Assembly (NCBI RefSeq): GCF_016654005.1
Contig: NZ_JAEPWN010000005.1
Span: forward strand, 186,001-250,000
Source: Brevundimonas nasdae
GTDB taxonomy: Bacteria; Pseudomonadota; Alphaproteobacteria; Caulobacterales; Caulobacteraceae
Length of the DNA: 64,000 nucleotides
Direction of reading: 5' to 3'
In this document: positions 1 through 8,004 of the stretch, in pieces
Position numbering within the stretch: position 1 is the first letter of the stretch
How the letters are laid out: the number at the start of each line of letters is the position of its first letter
The notes under the pieces: generated by a model
The model's input: only the letters and a program-made list of their open reading frames with translations
The model's database searches: none
Told to the model about the DNA's origin: nothing
Made by a program: the position numbers and the translations under genes

Positions 1-1
1 T

Positions 2-415
2 CGGCGTCGGCTCGTGCTGCCGCCGAGCCGCACCAAGGCCGGTGGCCGCACGGGGGATCGTCGGATCTCGCTCAACGACATGGCCTTCGGAATCCTGCAC
101 CGTCTCTACAAGACCCGCGGTCGAAGCCAATTCGTCTTCCCGGCCGCCAAGGGCGACAACGGATATGCGACCTCCGAGTCCAAGATCTGGCGGGACAAGG
201 TGCTCCCCAAAGCCAAGCTGGAAGGCGTCCGCATCCACGACCTGCGCCACAGTTTCGCAAGCTTCGCCCTAGCCGACGGGGCCAGCCTCCCGATGATCGG
301 CAAGGCGCTGGGACACGCCAACAGTCGCGCCACGGAACGGTATGCCCATCTGAGCGACGATCCTGTTCGCGCGCTTGCAGAGCGGATCGGTGAGCGTTTC
401 AGTCCCAAGGCCTGA
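2..415 (+). CDS. Tyrosine recombinase/integrase, C-terminal part (cut by window edge)
   Basis: The reading frame is open from the first base of the window, so the 5' end lies outside it. The visible C-terminal catalytic part has the R-box motif HDLRHSFAS, then LGHANSRATERYAHL, which carries the HxxR-type histidine/arginine region and the nucleophilic tyrosine in ERYAH. The protein would catalyse site-specific integration or excision of a mobile element. It ends 126 bp before the start codon of an abiEi-like gene remnant, so it probably belonged to the same island. A tRNA-Ala 3' fragment at 19786-19832 is a candidate target type, but nothing seen here links this integrase to that site. Family call is secure; element identity is unknown. 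Confidence 0.9.
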   Translation, partial: RRRLVLPPSRTKAGGRTGDRRISLNDMAFGILHRLYKTRGRSQFVFPAAKGDNGYATSESKIWRDKVLPKAKLEGVRIHDLRHSFASFALADGASLPMIGKALGHANSRATERYAHLSDDPVRALAERIGERFSPKA

Positions 416-451
416 ACTCGGGTCCACGGGCCGATATCAATCCGGAGCCAT

Positions 452-541
452 GGTTTGACTTTGAGCGTAGTAAGACGCTCGCGGTGTTCCAATATGCCGA
501 ATGTCAAACCAACATGTTTGACAATCTTCATATTAGGACAC
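452..541 (+). promoter_or_regulatory. Orphan abiE-type promoter/operator
   Basis: A perfect inverted repeat, TGTCAAAC-n6-GTTTGACA, lies at 502-523, with an extra half-site GTTTGACT at 452-459. The right arm contains the -35-like TTGACA. The same arrangement, with near-identical sequence down to the start codon, precedes the intact abiEi gene at 20256. This is therefore the promoter and autoregulatory operator of a lost abiE operon. Confidence 0.75.
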
Positions 542-564
542 TATGAGTGTTCAAATGATAGGAA
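542..564 (+). pseudogene. abiEi remnant: first codons before IS21 insertion
   Basis: The start encodes MSVQMIG, matching the MSVQMLG start of the intact AbiEi at 20256 and lying at the same distance from the conserved operator. The frame then runs directly into the terminal inverted repeat of the IS21 element at 565. Only about seven codons remain. The rest of the gene, and its toxin partner, are missing from this location. Confidence 0.7.
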
Positions 565-591
565 TGTCAATCGGCGTCTAAAAGGGACCCC
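565..591 (+). repeat. IS21 left terminal inverted repeat
   Basis: This 27-bp end starts with TGTCAATCGGCGT and ends in GGGACCCC. It is the inverted counterpart of 3044-3070 with four mismatches in two adjacent pairs (positions 4-5 and 14-15). Confidence 0.88.
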
Positions 592-727
592 CTATCGGCG
601 TGCAATAGGGACCCCCTTTTGAGGTTCGGGATGGACGTCACGAGCGCACCGCTTGCGAGGGTTGGGGCGTAGGGAGGGCGTAGCCCGACCGGAGGCTCAA
701 CCCTCGCCTGGCGTTCTTCGTGGAGGG

Positions 728-1456
728 TTAGCTGCGGTGTTTGAAGCGCCAGCTGTCGTTGCCGGTCTCGACGATGTCGCAGTGGTGGGTGATGCGGTCG
801 AGCAGGGCCGTGGTCATCTTGGGATCGCCGAACACGGTCGGCCATTCGCCGAAGGCGAGGTTGGTCGTGACGATCACCGAGGTCCGCTCGTAGAGCTTGC
901 TGATCAGGTGGAACAGCAGCTGGCCGCCCGAGCGGGCGAACGGCAGGTAGCCAAGCTCGTCGAGGACCACGACGTCGAGGCGGCAGAGGTGAGCAGCCAG
1001 CGCACCGGCCTTGCCCAGGCGGGTCTCCTCCTCGAGGCGGTTCACCAGGTCGACGGTGTTGAAGTACCGGCCACGCGCCCCGGCCCGCACGACGTTGGCG
1101 ATGATGGCGGTGGCCAGGTGGGTCTTGCCCGTGCCTGTCCCGCCGACCAGCACGATGTTGCGCCGGTTCGCCAGGAAGGCGCCGCTGTGAAGCGAGCGCA
1201 CCAGCCCCTCGTTGATCGGCGTGTCGTCGAACACGAAGGCGTCGAGGTCCTTCACGGCGGGCAGCCTGGCCGCCGCCATCCGGTAACGGATGGAAGCCGC
1301 ATGCCGGTGGGTCGTCTCGGCGCGCAGCAGGTCGGCGAGGATCTCCATGGTCGTGCGCTTGCGCTGCAGGCCCGTGGTGACCGCCTCGTCGAAGGCTCCG
1401 GCCATGCCCTTGAGGCCCAGGCCGGTCAGGGCCGCCATCATCTCATGCCGCTGCAT
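728..1456 (-). CDS. istB: IS21 helper ATPase IstB
   Basis: A 242-residue AAA+ ATPase that assists IstA in target capture and transposition. Walker A is GGTGTGKTH at about residues 105-113 and Walker B is VVVLDELG at about 162-169. The length is normal for IstB. The start chosen is the ATG at 1456 (MQRHEMM), which overlaps the 3' end of istA by 14 bp, the usual translational coupling in IS21 elements. A longer reading to 1522 would run deep into istA and is unlikely. The gene appears intact. Confidence 0.93.
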   Translation of the reverse strand: MQRHEMMAALTGLGLKGMAGAFDEAVTTGLQRKRTTMEILADLLRAETTHRHAASIRYRMAAARLPAVKDLDAFVFDDTPINEGLVRSLHSGAFLANRRNIVLVGGTGTGKTHLATAIIANVVRAGARGRYFNTVDLVNRLEEETRLGKAGALAAHLCRLDVVVLDELGYLPFARSGGQLLFHLISKLYERTSVIVTTNLAFGEWPTVFGDPKMTTALLDRITHHCDIVETGNDSWRFKHRS

Positions 1457-2990
1457 GCAGGCCTCGCAAGCTGTCGTAGCGGTCGCAGTCCGCCAGAGGC
1501 GGATGCCGCAGCGCCAGGTCATCGGGCGTGACGATGCTCAGCGGCCGGGGCGGTTCGCGCCGGCGCGCCAGGATGTTGAGGATGACGTCGTCGCTGACGG
1601 TCCCGGCGGCGAGCGCCTCGCGCGCCGCGGCCTCGACCGGCTCCAGGCCGTCTTCCAGCACCGCCGCCAGAACCCGCACGAACCGGCGATCGGCTTCGTC
1701 GCCCGCACCCAGCTTGCGCCTCAGGCGGGCCAGCCCCGGCGGCAACTCCCAGTCCTGGAACGGCGCGCCATTGCGCAGGGCGCCGGGCTTGGTCGCCAGC
1801 ACCGGGAGGTAGTGCCATGGGTCATACAGGGTGCGGTCTCGACCGAAGAACCGGCGATGGTCGGCGACGACCTCACCCTCGCAACGCACGACGATCCGGT
1901 CGGCATAGGCGCGGACCTGCACCGTACGGCGTCCCGCTCTAGCCATCACCGAGTAGCGGTTGCGGTCGAAGCTGATCAGGCAGGTCCCCGTCACCGCGTG
2001 CTCGCTCTCGTGGAAGCCGTCGAACGGGCCCAGCATCGGCTGCAGCGCCGGCCGCTCGGCGGCCAGGGCCTGAGCAACCGTCAGCTCTTTCTGCTCGGGG
2101 TGCTGACGCAGCTCGCCCCAGCGCCGGCACTCCGCCTCCAGCCAGCCGTTCAGCTCCTCCAGGCTGGTGAAGCGCAGGCGCGGCTGGAAGAACCGTCCCC
2201 GGGCCGTCTGGACCTGGTGTTCGACCTGGCCCTTCTCCCAGCCCGCCGCCGGGGAGCAGGCCGTCGGCTCCACCATGTAGTGGCTCGCCATGACCAGGAA
2301 GCGCCGGTTGAACACCCGGTCCTTGCCCGTGAACACCGTCGTCACCGCCGTCTTCATGTTGTCGTAGATCCCGCGCGTCGGCACGCCGCCGAAGAAGGCG
2401 AACGCCCGCGCATGCGCGTCGAACAGCATCTCCTGGGTCTCGCGCGGATAGGCCCGAACATAGATCGCCCGCGAGGCGCACAGCCGCATGTACGCCACCT
2501 TCACCCGCATCGGCTTGCCCGCGATCTCCACGTCCTCGTGGCTCCAGTCGAACTGGTAGGCCTCGCCCGGCCGGAACATCAGCGGGATGAACGATGGCGC
2601 GTCCGCCACGCCCCGGCGTCGCTTCAGCCGCCACCCCGCCGCGTAGCGCCGGACCGCGTCGTACGACCCGTCGAACCCCTCGCGCACCAGCAGGTCATGA
2701 ACCCGCGTCATCCGCAGCTTCTCGCGCCGCGGCCGCGCCTCGTCCTCTTCCAGCAGCTCATCGAGCCTGGCCTGGAACGGCGCCAGCCTCGGCAACGGCT
2801 GCACCGCCCGCCGATAGGCGAACTCCGCATCCGGCTCCCGGATCGCCTTGCGCACCACCTTGCGCGACAATCGAAGGTCACGCGCGATCGCCTTGATCGC
2901 CTTCCCGGACGCAAACTCGCGCCGAATCCTCAACACCGTCTCCAACACCAACATCCCGAACTCGCCGCCTGACATCCGCCAAGCCGCCAC
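1443..2990 (-). CDS. istA: IS21 transposase IstA
   Basis: A 515-residue DDE transposase. An N-terminal helix-turn-helix ([19 protein letters not shown]) is followed by the integrase core: YQFDWSHED carries the first catalytic Asp, [10 protein letters not shown] the second, and EKGQVEHQV the Glu. The C-terminal part has the Mu-type beta-barrel seen in IstA proteins. No frameshift or stop is visible, and together with istB and both ends the element could be active. Start at 2990 (MAAWRMSGG) or at the internal Met six residues on. Confidence 0.93.
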   Translation of the reverse strand: MAAWRMSGGEFGMLVLETVLRIRREFASGKAIKAIARDLRLSRKVVRKAIREPDAEFAYRRAVQPLPRLAPFQARLDELLEEDEARPRREKLRMTRVHDLLVREGFDGSYDAVRRYAAGWRLKRRRGVADAPSFIPLMFRPGEAYQFDWSHEDVEIAGKPMRVKVAYMRLCASRAIYVRAYPRETQEMLFDAHARAFAFFGGVPTRGIYDNMKTAVTTVFTGKDRVFNRRFLVMASHYMVEPTACSPAAGWEKGQVEHQVQTARGRFFQPRLRFTSLEELNGWLEAECRRWGELRQHPEQKELTVAQALAAERPALQPMLGPFDGFHESEHAVTGTCLISFDRNRYSVMARAGRRTVQVRAYADRIVVRCEGEVVADHRRFFGRDRTLYDPWHYLPVLATKPGALRNGAPFQDWELPPGLARLRRKLGAGDEADRRFVRVLAAVLEDGLEPVEAAAREALAAGTVSDDVILNILARRREPPRPLSIVTPDDLALRHPPLADCDRYDSLRGLHAAA

Positions 2991-3030
2991 CGTTAGACCT
3001 CAGGAATGAGGGGTCCTTATTCGACGCCGA

Positions 3031-3897
3031 TCACACCGCTAACGGGGTCCCTTTTCCACGCCGATCCACACGCGAGGCGGTCCGCTTGAGACGGGGCGAA
3101 ACGCCGAAACCGTCGTGACGAACCGAACGCTCCGAAACGATGCCGGGTATCCGATAAAGGCTTTCGGCGTCCTGCCCCTGTCGCGCCGCGAGGTGAGGCA
3201 GGACCGACGTCAGGACGGGTGAGCTCCAGAACTGCGGGGGATTGCCCTGGATGCGATGGCCTCCCGCTCTCAGACGCCCCGCGAGGATGTCGAGAAAGGC
3301 GAGCCGGTCCGCCACGTCGCGCTCGACCTCGTTCCAGACTTCACGGACCGCTTCATCGTCGATCCCATGCATCCGGTTGGGCTGCACCCGTATGAAGCGC
3401 GTGATCTCGCGGGGCGAGAAGCTGAAATAGCTGGGGATCAGGTCGCCCAACCGGCCCTTGGCCTTCCCCTCGGCGGTATTGCAGTCATTGCAGATAAGCG
3501 TTGTGAAGAACCGCATGGTGAGGTCCTTGCAGGCGTCGACGCCGCGCCGGAGATCCCGGCCTTCCGGGGTCCGGTCCTCGATGTTCACCAGCGGGCGAAG
3601 CATCTTTTTGGCGTGGTCGCGCAGGTGGTCGTGATGCCATTCCAGCTGGCATAGAAGGACGCCGTGATCGCTGACCCGCGCGATCTCAGGCTTGCGCCGC
3701 TGACAGGCCTCGCAGACCCAGTCACGCCGAACCTCGGCCCAGTTGCTGTTCAGATTGAGTTTCTGCGCTCCCAGGCCGAGCATCAGGGCCCTGGTCTGCC
3801 GGCTCCAGGCGCCGTCCGCCTGGGGTAGCAGGGACTCAAGGTCCTCGTCGGACACCGCTCTGAAGTCGGGCATGACGAGAGAGATGGATGCGGTCAT
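3031..3897 (-). pseudogene. HNH-nuclease-like protein, 3'-truncated by IS21
   Basis: The first 276 codons match the 507-residue protein at 47154-48677 almost residue for residue. Zinc/HNH-like motifs are present: CEACQRRK near residue 60, LEWHHDHLRDH near 85 and ICNDCNTAEGK near 135. At codon 276 (position 3071) the frame enters the IS21 terminal repeat and adds a foreign tail (VDRRGKGTPLAV) before stopping at 3031. The second cysteine module of the intact paralogue is lost. A truncated product could still be made, but its function is unknown. Confidence 0.85.
3044..3070 (-). repeat. IS21 right terminal inverted repeat
   Basis: Reverse-complement partner of 565-591. Bases from 3071 onward align with the interior of the HNH-like gene at 47851, which fixes the outer edge of the element at 3070. 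Confidence 0.88.
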
Positions 3898-4008
3898 CGA
3901 GGAATCCGGAAGTTCAAGGCGAACTGCCTTGAGTGTGCGCCAGATTCGGACGTCCGTTCGACTTCAATTCCGAGGTCGCCAATCCCGTAGGCCGCGGGTC
4001 AGGCCTCG

Positions 4009-4440
4009 TCAGGCGCGGCCCGCCGTCGCGCCGCCCGACTCCGCCAGCGGCAGCTCCATTGCGTAGCACCAGTAGATCAACAGGACCGAGGTCAGCGCCT
4101 TATCGTCCAGTCCCGACGGAAAGGGTGTTCCTGCACGCTCACCGGCCATCTCATTGACCTGGATAACGGCCAGCGCCTGCGTGAGGCGAGAGCCCAACAC
4201 CCGCCCGATCTCCGGCGAAACCCGTTTCCAGCGCCTGAGGCGGACGCGGTCCTGGATCGCGTTATCTGCAGCGCGTTCTGATGCCGAGGCATAGGCGACA
4301 TCGCGCCACGGAGCGAAATACTGCGCCTCCGGCCAGAGAAGCCGGGACTGGTCGCTCCAGGGGATGATGACCGGCCGGCTCTCTTCCGGCCGCGAAATGG
4401 CGCTTTCGCAGAACGTGCTCAGAAGCTCAAACTTGTCCAT
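4009..4440 (-). CDS. Conserved hypothetical protein (143 aa), copy 1
   Basis: Starts MDKFELL and has no signal peptide or confident membrane segment. The C-terminal third (LLIYWCYAMELPLAE) is moderately hydrophobic. It corresponds to 48789-49220 with the same length and scattered substitutions. Retention of an open frame in both copies indicates a real gene. It lies between the HNH-like and HEPN-like genes on the same strand, with 111 bp to the former and 33 bp from the latter. I do not recognise the family. Confidence 0.7.
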   Translation of the reverse strand: MDKFELLSTFCESAISRPEESRPVIIPWSDQSRLLWPEAQYFAPWRDVAYASASERAADNAIQDRVRLRRWKRVSPEIGRVLGSRLTQALAVIQVNEMAGERAGTPFPSGLDDKALTSVLLIYWCYAMELPLAESGGATAGRA

Positions 4441-4473
4441 GTCGGTCTCACGAGGCGCGGAAGGGCGACGCCG

Positions 4474-4998
4474 TCATCGTTTTCGGAGGCTCGGCGCCGG
4501 AAGGTCGTTAAGCTCGCAAATCAGCGCCCGACAACGGTCGAATATGATTGCGGCGAGGTTGGGCGGATAGACGTGCTCGCTTCCGTGAGCGATCTCGTTG
4601 CGAATGTGGACCAGCAACACATGATCGTCGCCCCACTGACTTTTCTGCGGGGTCGATAGAATGTTCCGTTCAACCGCATATCCAAGACGCCTCGCAAGAC
4701 CGGGCATCTTCTTCGCGTCAGCGCCCAGGCGGATCTTGAGAGCGAACTCGAGACTGGCCAGGGCCTGGCCGGCGGCGACCACCATCAGTTCGTAGTCAAG
4801 CCAGCCGTAGATCAGCGCATTCAGGGCGCGCGCGTAGATCCTGACCACGACGTCAGGCGCACCGGCAGGCAGCTCCAGATCGGCGACCATGTCGTAGTGG
4901 TCGCGGAAGCTCAATGGGCGCAGGCCGTCGACCGGGTCGTCCGTCATCACGATCCGGTATCGCGCGTCGGGCTCCAGCGCCTCCGCATAGGTTTTCAT
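4474..4998 (-). CDS. HEPN-like protein with R-X4-H motif, copy 1
   Basis: 174 residues, starting MKTYAEALEPDARY. The chosen ATG at 4998 leaves a 46-bp divergent spacer to the DUF7662-type gene; the upstream extension is not needed. A helical segment (ALASLEFALKIRLG) is followed by RNEIAHGSEHV, an R-X4-H signature like that of HEPN-domain RNases and HEPN-like (DUF4145-type) proteins. The motif is kept in copy 2 (RNEIAH at 49254-49778). Role in the element is unknown; an RNase-type toxin or defence function is only an inference from the motif. Confidence 0.6.
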   Translation of the reverse strand: MKTYAEALEPDARYRIVMTDDPVDGLRPLSFRDHYDMVADLELPAGAPDVVVRIYARALNALIYGWLDYELMVVAAGQALASLEFALKIRLGADAKKMPGLARRLGYAVERNILSTPQKSQWGDDHVLLVHIRNEIAHGSEHVYPPNLAAIIFDRCRALICELNDLPAPSLRKR

Positions 4999-5044
4999 CG
5001 CGTCTGTCCCTTGGCAATAGCGGCGCTGTCCGGCTTTGTAGGTC
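4999..5044. promoter_or_regulatory. Divergent promoter region between HEPN-like and DUF7662 genes, copy 1
   Basis: A 46-bp spacer between two divergent starts. It is identical, base for base, to 49779-49824, and the identity extends into the first codons on both sides although the surrounding genes have many substitutions. This points to a conserved bidirectional regulatory site. Confidence 0.55.
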
Positions 5045-5299
5045 ATGGGCAAGTACGATCCGCTTCGGGACTATCTCCGCAAACAGAAGGCCGATGATCT
5101 CGAACTCTCTTTCGTCGAGATGGAGCGCAAGATCGGCTATATGCTGCCCAAGAGCGCGAGCTTGCCGCAGTGGTGGGCCAGCCCGAGCGAACCGGCCACG
5201 GCCCCTGTTCAGCACAAGGCCTGGACGGATGCCGGTTTCGACGCCGTCCTGATCGCCGGCGCCGACCGCGTGCGTTTCAGGCGAGCGGGATCGACCTGA
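5045..5299 (+). CDS. DUF7662-type small protein, copy 1
   Basis: 84 residues, MGKYDPLRDYLR..., with LSFVEMERKIGYMLPKSA, PQWWAS and the AWTDAGFDAVL segment. This pattern is typical of the small DUF7662 family, whose function is not known. Such proteins are often found in mobile elements. It is divergent from the HEPN-like gene and the only plus-strand gene of the block. The stop codon lies nine bases earlier, relative to the duplication offset, than that of copy 2 (81 residues; RFKRV end), so the tails differ. Confidence 0.75.
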   Translation: MGKYDPLRDYLRKQKADDLELSFVEMERKIGYMLPKSASLPQWWASPSEPATAPVQHKAWTDAGFDAVLIAGADRVRFRRAGST

Positions 5300-5307
5300 C
5301 CATCCCT

Positions 5308-5712
5308 TCAGCCACCGAAGTCGAACGTCGTCTGGTTCTCCGGGACGACCGGCTTTCGTTTCCGGCGGGTCTTGGCGGTTGGATCCTGGCCAGTCGCGAC
5401 GACCGATGCCGAGGTATCCAGCTGCTCCTCCACGGTCTGGCTGACCTGCGTCGGCTCGAGCGGCTTCAAGGCTGCCAAAACGACCCGGGGCTCCGGGAGA
5501 CGCCGTGGCGTTCTTGCCCGTTTCCATGCGAGCAGTTCGCTCTGCCACCATCCGACCCGGTTCTGCGAGACCTGAACACAGGCCGGGAAATCCCCGGTCT
5601 TCGACATGCGCCAGACCGTCGTCCGGCTCAGCCCGCAGATAATCTTCACCTGCGACCACGGCAAAATGCGATCCTCCAGTTCATCGAAGGGTGGGACGGT
5701 CACCGTATCCAT
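5308..5712 (-). CDS. AlpA-family HTH regulator, copy 1
   Basis: 134 residues from the ATG at 5712 (MDTVTVPPFDELEDRILPW). The core ILPWSQVKIICGLSRTTVWRM followed by GDFPACVQVSQNRVGWWQSEL is the AlpA/excisionase-like winged HTH signature. The C-terminus is basic (KTRRKRKP) and ends FDFGG. The start overlaps the preceding 68-residue gene by 13 bp. In integrative elements such proteins regulate excision or conjugation genes. Copy 2 is at 50088-50492. Confidence 0.85.
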   Translation of the reverse strand: MDTVTVPPFDELEDRILPWSQVKIICGLSRTTVWRMSKTGDFPACVQVSQNRVGWWQSELLAWKRARTPRRLPEPRVVLAALKPLEPTQVSQTVEEQLDTSASVVATGQDPTAKTRRKRKPVVPENQTTFDFGG

Positions 5713-5906
5713 GACACCGCCTCGTCTGCCCGGCGCTCCAGAACCTCGGCGAGCAACCGGGCGTCTCGCGCCGCATCGACCGGATCGCGGACTTCCCAGA
5801 GTCGAAGAACATCTTTCAAAGCGAAGCTGACCGCCGGGTCGATCAGCAGGTCCGCTACCGTCGACGGCCACTCGGTTCTGAACCCTTCCAGTCCCGCCTC
5901 AACCAT
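5700..5906 (-). CDS. Small hypothetical protein (68 aa), copy 1
   Basis: Starts MVEAGLEGFRTEW; predominantly helical, ending RADEAVSWIR. It overlaps the excisionase-like gene upstream (8 bp) and the AlpA-like gene downstream (13 bp), as expected of a tightly coupled operon member. An equal-length homologue lies at 50480-50686. Family not recognised. Confidence 0.65.
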   Translation of the reverse strand: MVEAGLEGFRTEWPSTVADLLIDPAVSFALKDVLRLWEVRDPVDAARDARLLAEVLERRADEAVSWIR

Positions 5907-6180
5907 GACGCCGCCCCTTGGCCGCGGGCGGCGCAGACGCGCGAAGGTCGCTAACCTGGGTCAGAGCCCAGGCGCGAAGCACGCCACGCGGATAGTAGGG
6001 CCTGTGCCGAACGTGCAGACAGGGAGGCCCATTGCCGCCAGTGGACCACAGTCGCGCAAGGGTCTCGGGCTTCATGCGAATGCCGTACTGGACCAAGAAG
6101 GCGGACGCCTCCTTGCGGGTCAGGAGATCCTCGTCAGCCGCCTCTGACGCAGGAACCACAGGCTCTGCTGCGGGGATCAT
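5899..6180 (-). CDS. Excisionase-like helix-turn-helix protein, copy 1
   Basis: 93 residues from the ATG at 6180 (MIPAAEP), chosen because ATGA overlaps the stop of the upstream gene; a start eight codons earlier is possible. The motif LLTRKEASAFLVQYGIRMKPETLARLWSTGG with RPYYPRGVLRAWA is a MerR/AlpA-type DNA-binding fold common in integrative elements. The C-terminus is basic. Copy 2 is at 50679-50960. Confidence 0.8.
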   Translation of the reverse strand: MIPAAEPVVPASEAADEDLLTRKEASAFLVQYGIRMKPETLARLWSTGGNGPPCLHVRHRPYYPRGVLRAWALTQVSDLRASAPPAAKGRRHG

Positions 6181-6977
6181 CGACCGGGCTCCGGCGACCG
6201 GCACTCGCGGGAGTTCCGGGCGCCGCGCCCGGCCGTGAGCGCGAGGTAACAGTCCACTGCGGAAGCCACATAGGCCTGGGTCTCCGCGATGTGCGGGATG
6301 CGGCCGAGACGAGCGACGCGGTCCGGTCCCGAGTTATACGCTGCAAGGGCGAGGCGGACCTCCCCGAAACGAAGCAACTGCCGCGCCAGATAGTCGGCCC
6401 CGCCATTCAAGTTCTCGATCGGGTCAAATCGGTCGCGAACAGCGAGGTCGGCCGCCGTCCCCGGCATCAACTGGGTCAGGCCGCCGGCCCCGGCCGGGGA
6501 CACGGCATCGACCCGATAAGCGGATCCGTCGGCGACGAGTTCGTCGCACAGCAGGATGTTGCGGCGATCCAGATAGAGCGTCCGGAACTGCTCCCGCGGG
6601 AGATAGGCTAAGGTTGTCCGCGCATAGGCCAGGACTGTGTTCCATGACGACAGGACCGGGCGGGCGCAGGCGGCGCTTCGGGCCAGCCGGATGCTAAGCT
6701 CGCGCAGAAGCTTGAGATCCAGGATTGCGGTCGGACCCAGTCCCGGGAGACGGCCGAGTTCGGAGACTTCGGCGGCAGCTATGTCGCCGAGAGATCCGAA
6801 CCGATCCAGCAAGGCCTCGGCGATCGGATCGACATCCGACCCGGCCAGACACCGGCCCAACAGCAGGCCGAGCAAGGTCTGGTCATCGAGTGCGGTGAGC
6901 GTCGAGGGCTCCGGCGTCGCGCGGTGCGGCATCGAGGCCAGCGGGGGGGCCTCTGCGTGGCGCGGAAGGGATCTCAT
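6177..6977 (-). pseudogene. Chimera: RadC N-terminus fused in frame to lytic transglycosylase C-terminus
   Basis: The ATG at 6977 has a strong upstream AGGAGG. Residues 1-151 are RadC/UPF0758-like: the helix-hairpin-helix region (LGRLPGLGPTAILDLK) and the start of the JAB domain (LPREQFRTLYLDRRN). The frame then switches at about 6525 to SAYRVDAVSP...GLTQLMPGT...AYNSGPDRVARLG, the C-terminal part of the transglycosylase intact at 50957-51562. The RadC metal-binding HxH...D motif and the transglycosylase catalytic Glu are both lost, so neither activity is expected. This is a recombination scar, although the frame stays open. Confidence 0.85.
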
Positions 6978-7086
6978 GGCGACCTCCTGGTCTGCGCTCC
7001 CCGTTGGAGCGCCGCCGCCGCCCTCGCTTTCCCCTTTGCTGCGGTCGCGGCTTGGCGGAGCGACAGACGCGCTCCATCGTGCGTCG

Positions 7087-7495
7087 ATGAAATTGATCCT
7101 GATCCTCGCCAGCCTCATCCTTGGCCCCGGCCGTCGCCCACGCGGCCCCCTGTGAGGGACGTCTCCCGAGCCGGTACGGTGAGACCGTCTCCGGCGTCGT
7201 CCGCTACATCGGCGACGGCGATAGCCCGTGCCTCGGTCCCAGTGCAAATCCGGCCATGTGGATTGAGGTCCGGCCGTCGGACTTTGACGCACCGGAGTTT
7301 CACGGTCCGACAGGCCGGACCGACCGTGATCATCTGTCTAGGCTGGTGCGAAGCAGGTTCCTGGCCTGTGTCGCCGTCCGGGGGCGGAACGGCCGGGCCA
7401 TCGTCTATGACCGCGTCATCGCACCGTGCCGGCTGAACGGCCGTCGTGGCGGCGATCTGTTGCGGGTCGTCGGCGGTTGGAAGGGCGGCAACTAG
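7087..7495 (+). pseudogene. Secreted nuclease-like protein (SNase-related), frameshifted in signal peptide
   Basis: An ATG at 7087 encodes the signal-peptide-like MKLILILASLIL. One extra base near 7122-7124 shifts the frame; the other frame continues APAVAHAAPCEGRLPSRYGETVSGVVRYIGDGDSPCLG...WIEVRPSDFDAPEFHG to the stop at 7495. RYIGDGDS and RPSDFDAPE resemble the thermonuclease (SNase) fold, but the usual arginine/glutamate active site is not complete. The mature part alone could start from TTG at 7121 without an export signal. Sequencing error is possible. Confidence 0.6.
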
Positions 7496-7823
7496 GACCT
7501 CGACCACACGGCCTCGGTCAGTCGCCCGACCGCGATAAGACCTGACGCTCCACCTCTGCGGCGTCGAGGGCGCGGTGGTGGTGGGGACGATGGAACCTTC
7601 CCGCTCCACCCGGGATCAGCGAGGACTGCCATCCTTCCTTGCCCGAGCGTCCAGAAAACATCGCGCAACAAGAACATGAAAGAATACCGAGCCACCCGAA
7701 GCGGCGTTCGTCTCACCGGATTGGCATCATCTTTAGCGAGAATTGGTAGCGTTTTGTGGAGGAGCCACACCCGTTGGCTCTGCTGGGAACGTCGATTTTT
7801 CTGGTGACCACGGGAAAACTCAC
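7496..7823. other. No gene recognised
   Basis: This stretch of 328 bases between two broken genes shows no open frame with a recognisable domain on either strand. It probably consists of decayed sequence. Confidence 0.5.
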
Positions 7824-7991
7824 ATGATGACGGCCTGCCACGCGCAGCGGTCGGACCCCGAGGCGATCACGGGCATTTACAACCAAGGTATTGAGGGTCG
7901 TGACGAGACCGCACCACGAACACGAACGCAAATCGAGGCATGGTTTGACGAGATATCGCTCGTTGTGGTCGCGGGCGACGCGATACCATGA
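7824..7991 (+). pseudogene. ArsN1-like GNAT acetyltransferase, N-terminal remnant
   Basis: About 55 codons. AITGIYNQGIEGRDETAPRTRTQIEAWFD resembles the beginning of phosphinothricin/arsinothricin acetyltransferases (ArsN1), which start with an xxIxxIYNxGI helix and RTxxxIxAWF. The frame ends soon after VVVAGDAIP, before any acetyl-CoA-binding motif. An arsenic-related gene would fit the ACR3/arsC remnants at 18663-19789, but it is non-functional here. Confidence 0.5.
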
Positions 7992-8004
7992 CGACAGCTG
8001 TCAG

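Larger units (their letters stand above)
565..3070 (-). mobile_element. IS21-family insertion sequence, complete (about 2.5 kb)
   Basis: The element has 27-bp terminal inverted repeats (565-591 and 3044-3070, 23 of 27 positions matching) that begin with TGT, as in IS21 elements. A second internal copy of the AT(C)GGCGT...GGGACCCC repeat lies inside each end, which is typical of the multiple transposase-binding sites of this family. It encodes istA and istB overlapping on the minus strand. The flanks, abiE remnant on the left and a truncated HNH-like gene on the right, come from unrelated loci and show no target duplication. This suggests a deletion or recombination through the element after insertion. 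Confidence 0.92.
3071..6525. repeat. Segmental duplication, copy 1 (truncated block)
   Basis: This 3,455-bp stretch is collinear with 47851-51305. Gene boundaries keep a constant offset of 44,780 bp (for example 3897/48677, 4440/49220, 4998/49778, 5712/50492, 6180/50960), so any indels are few or compensated. The copies differ by scattered substitutions, so they are diverged relatives rather than a fresh duplication. Copy 1 is cut on the left by IS21 and on the right by the radC fusion. Confidence 0.92.

Noticed and set aside
1290..2972. Long plus-strand frame of 560 codons opposite istA
   Set aside because: It mirrors istA, is arginine/histidine-rich and low in protein-like features. It is a shadow of GC-rich codon bias.
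565..3070. Target-site duplication of the first IS21
   Set aside because: Bases immediately outside the two ends do not match; the flanks come from different loci.
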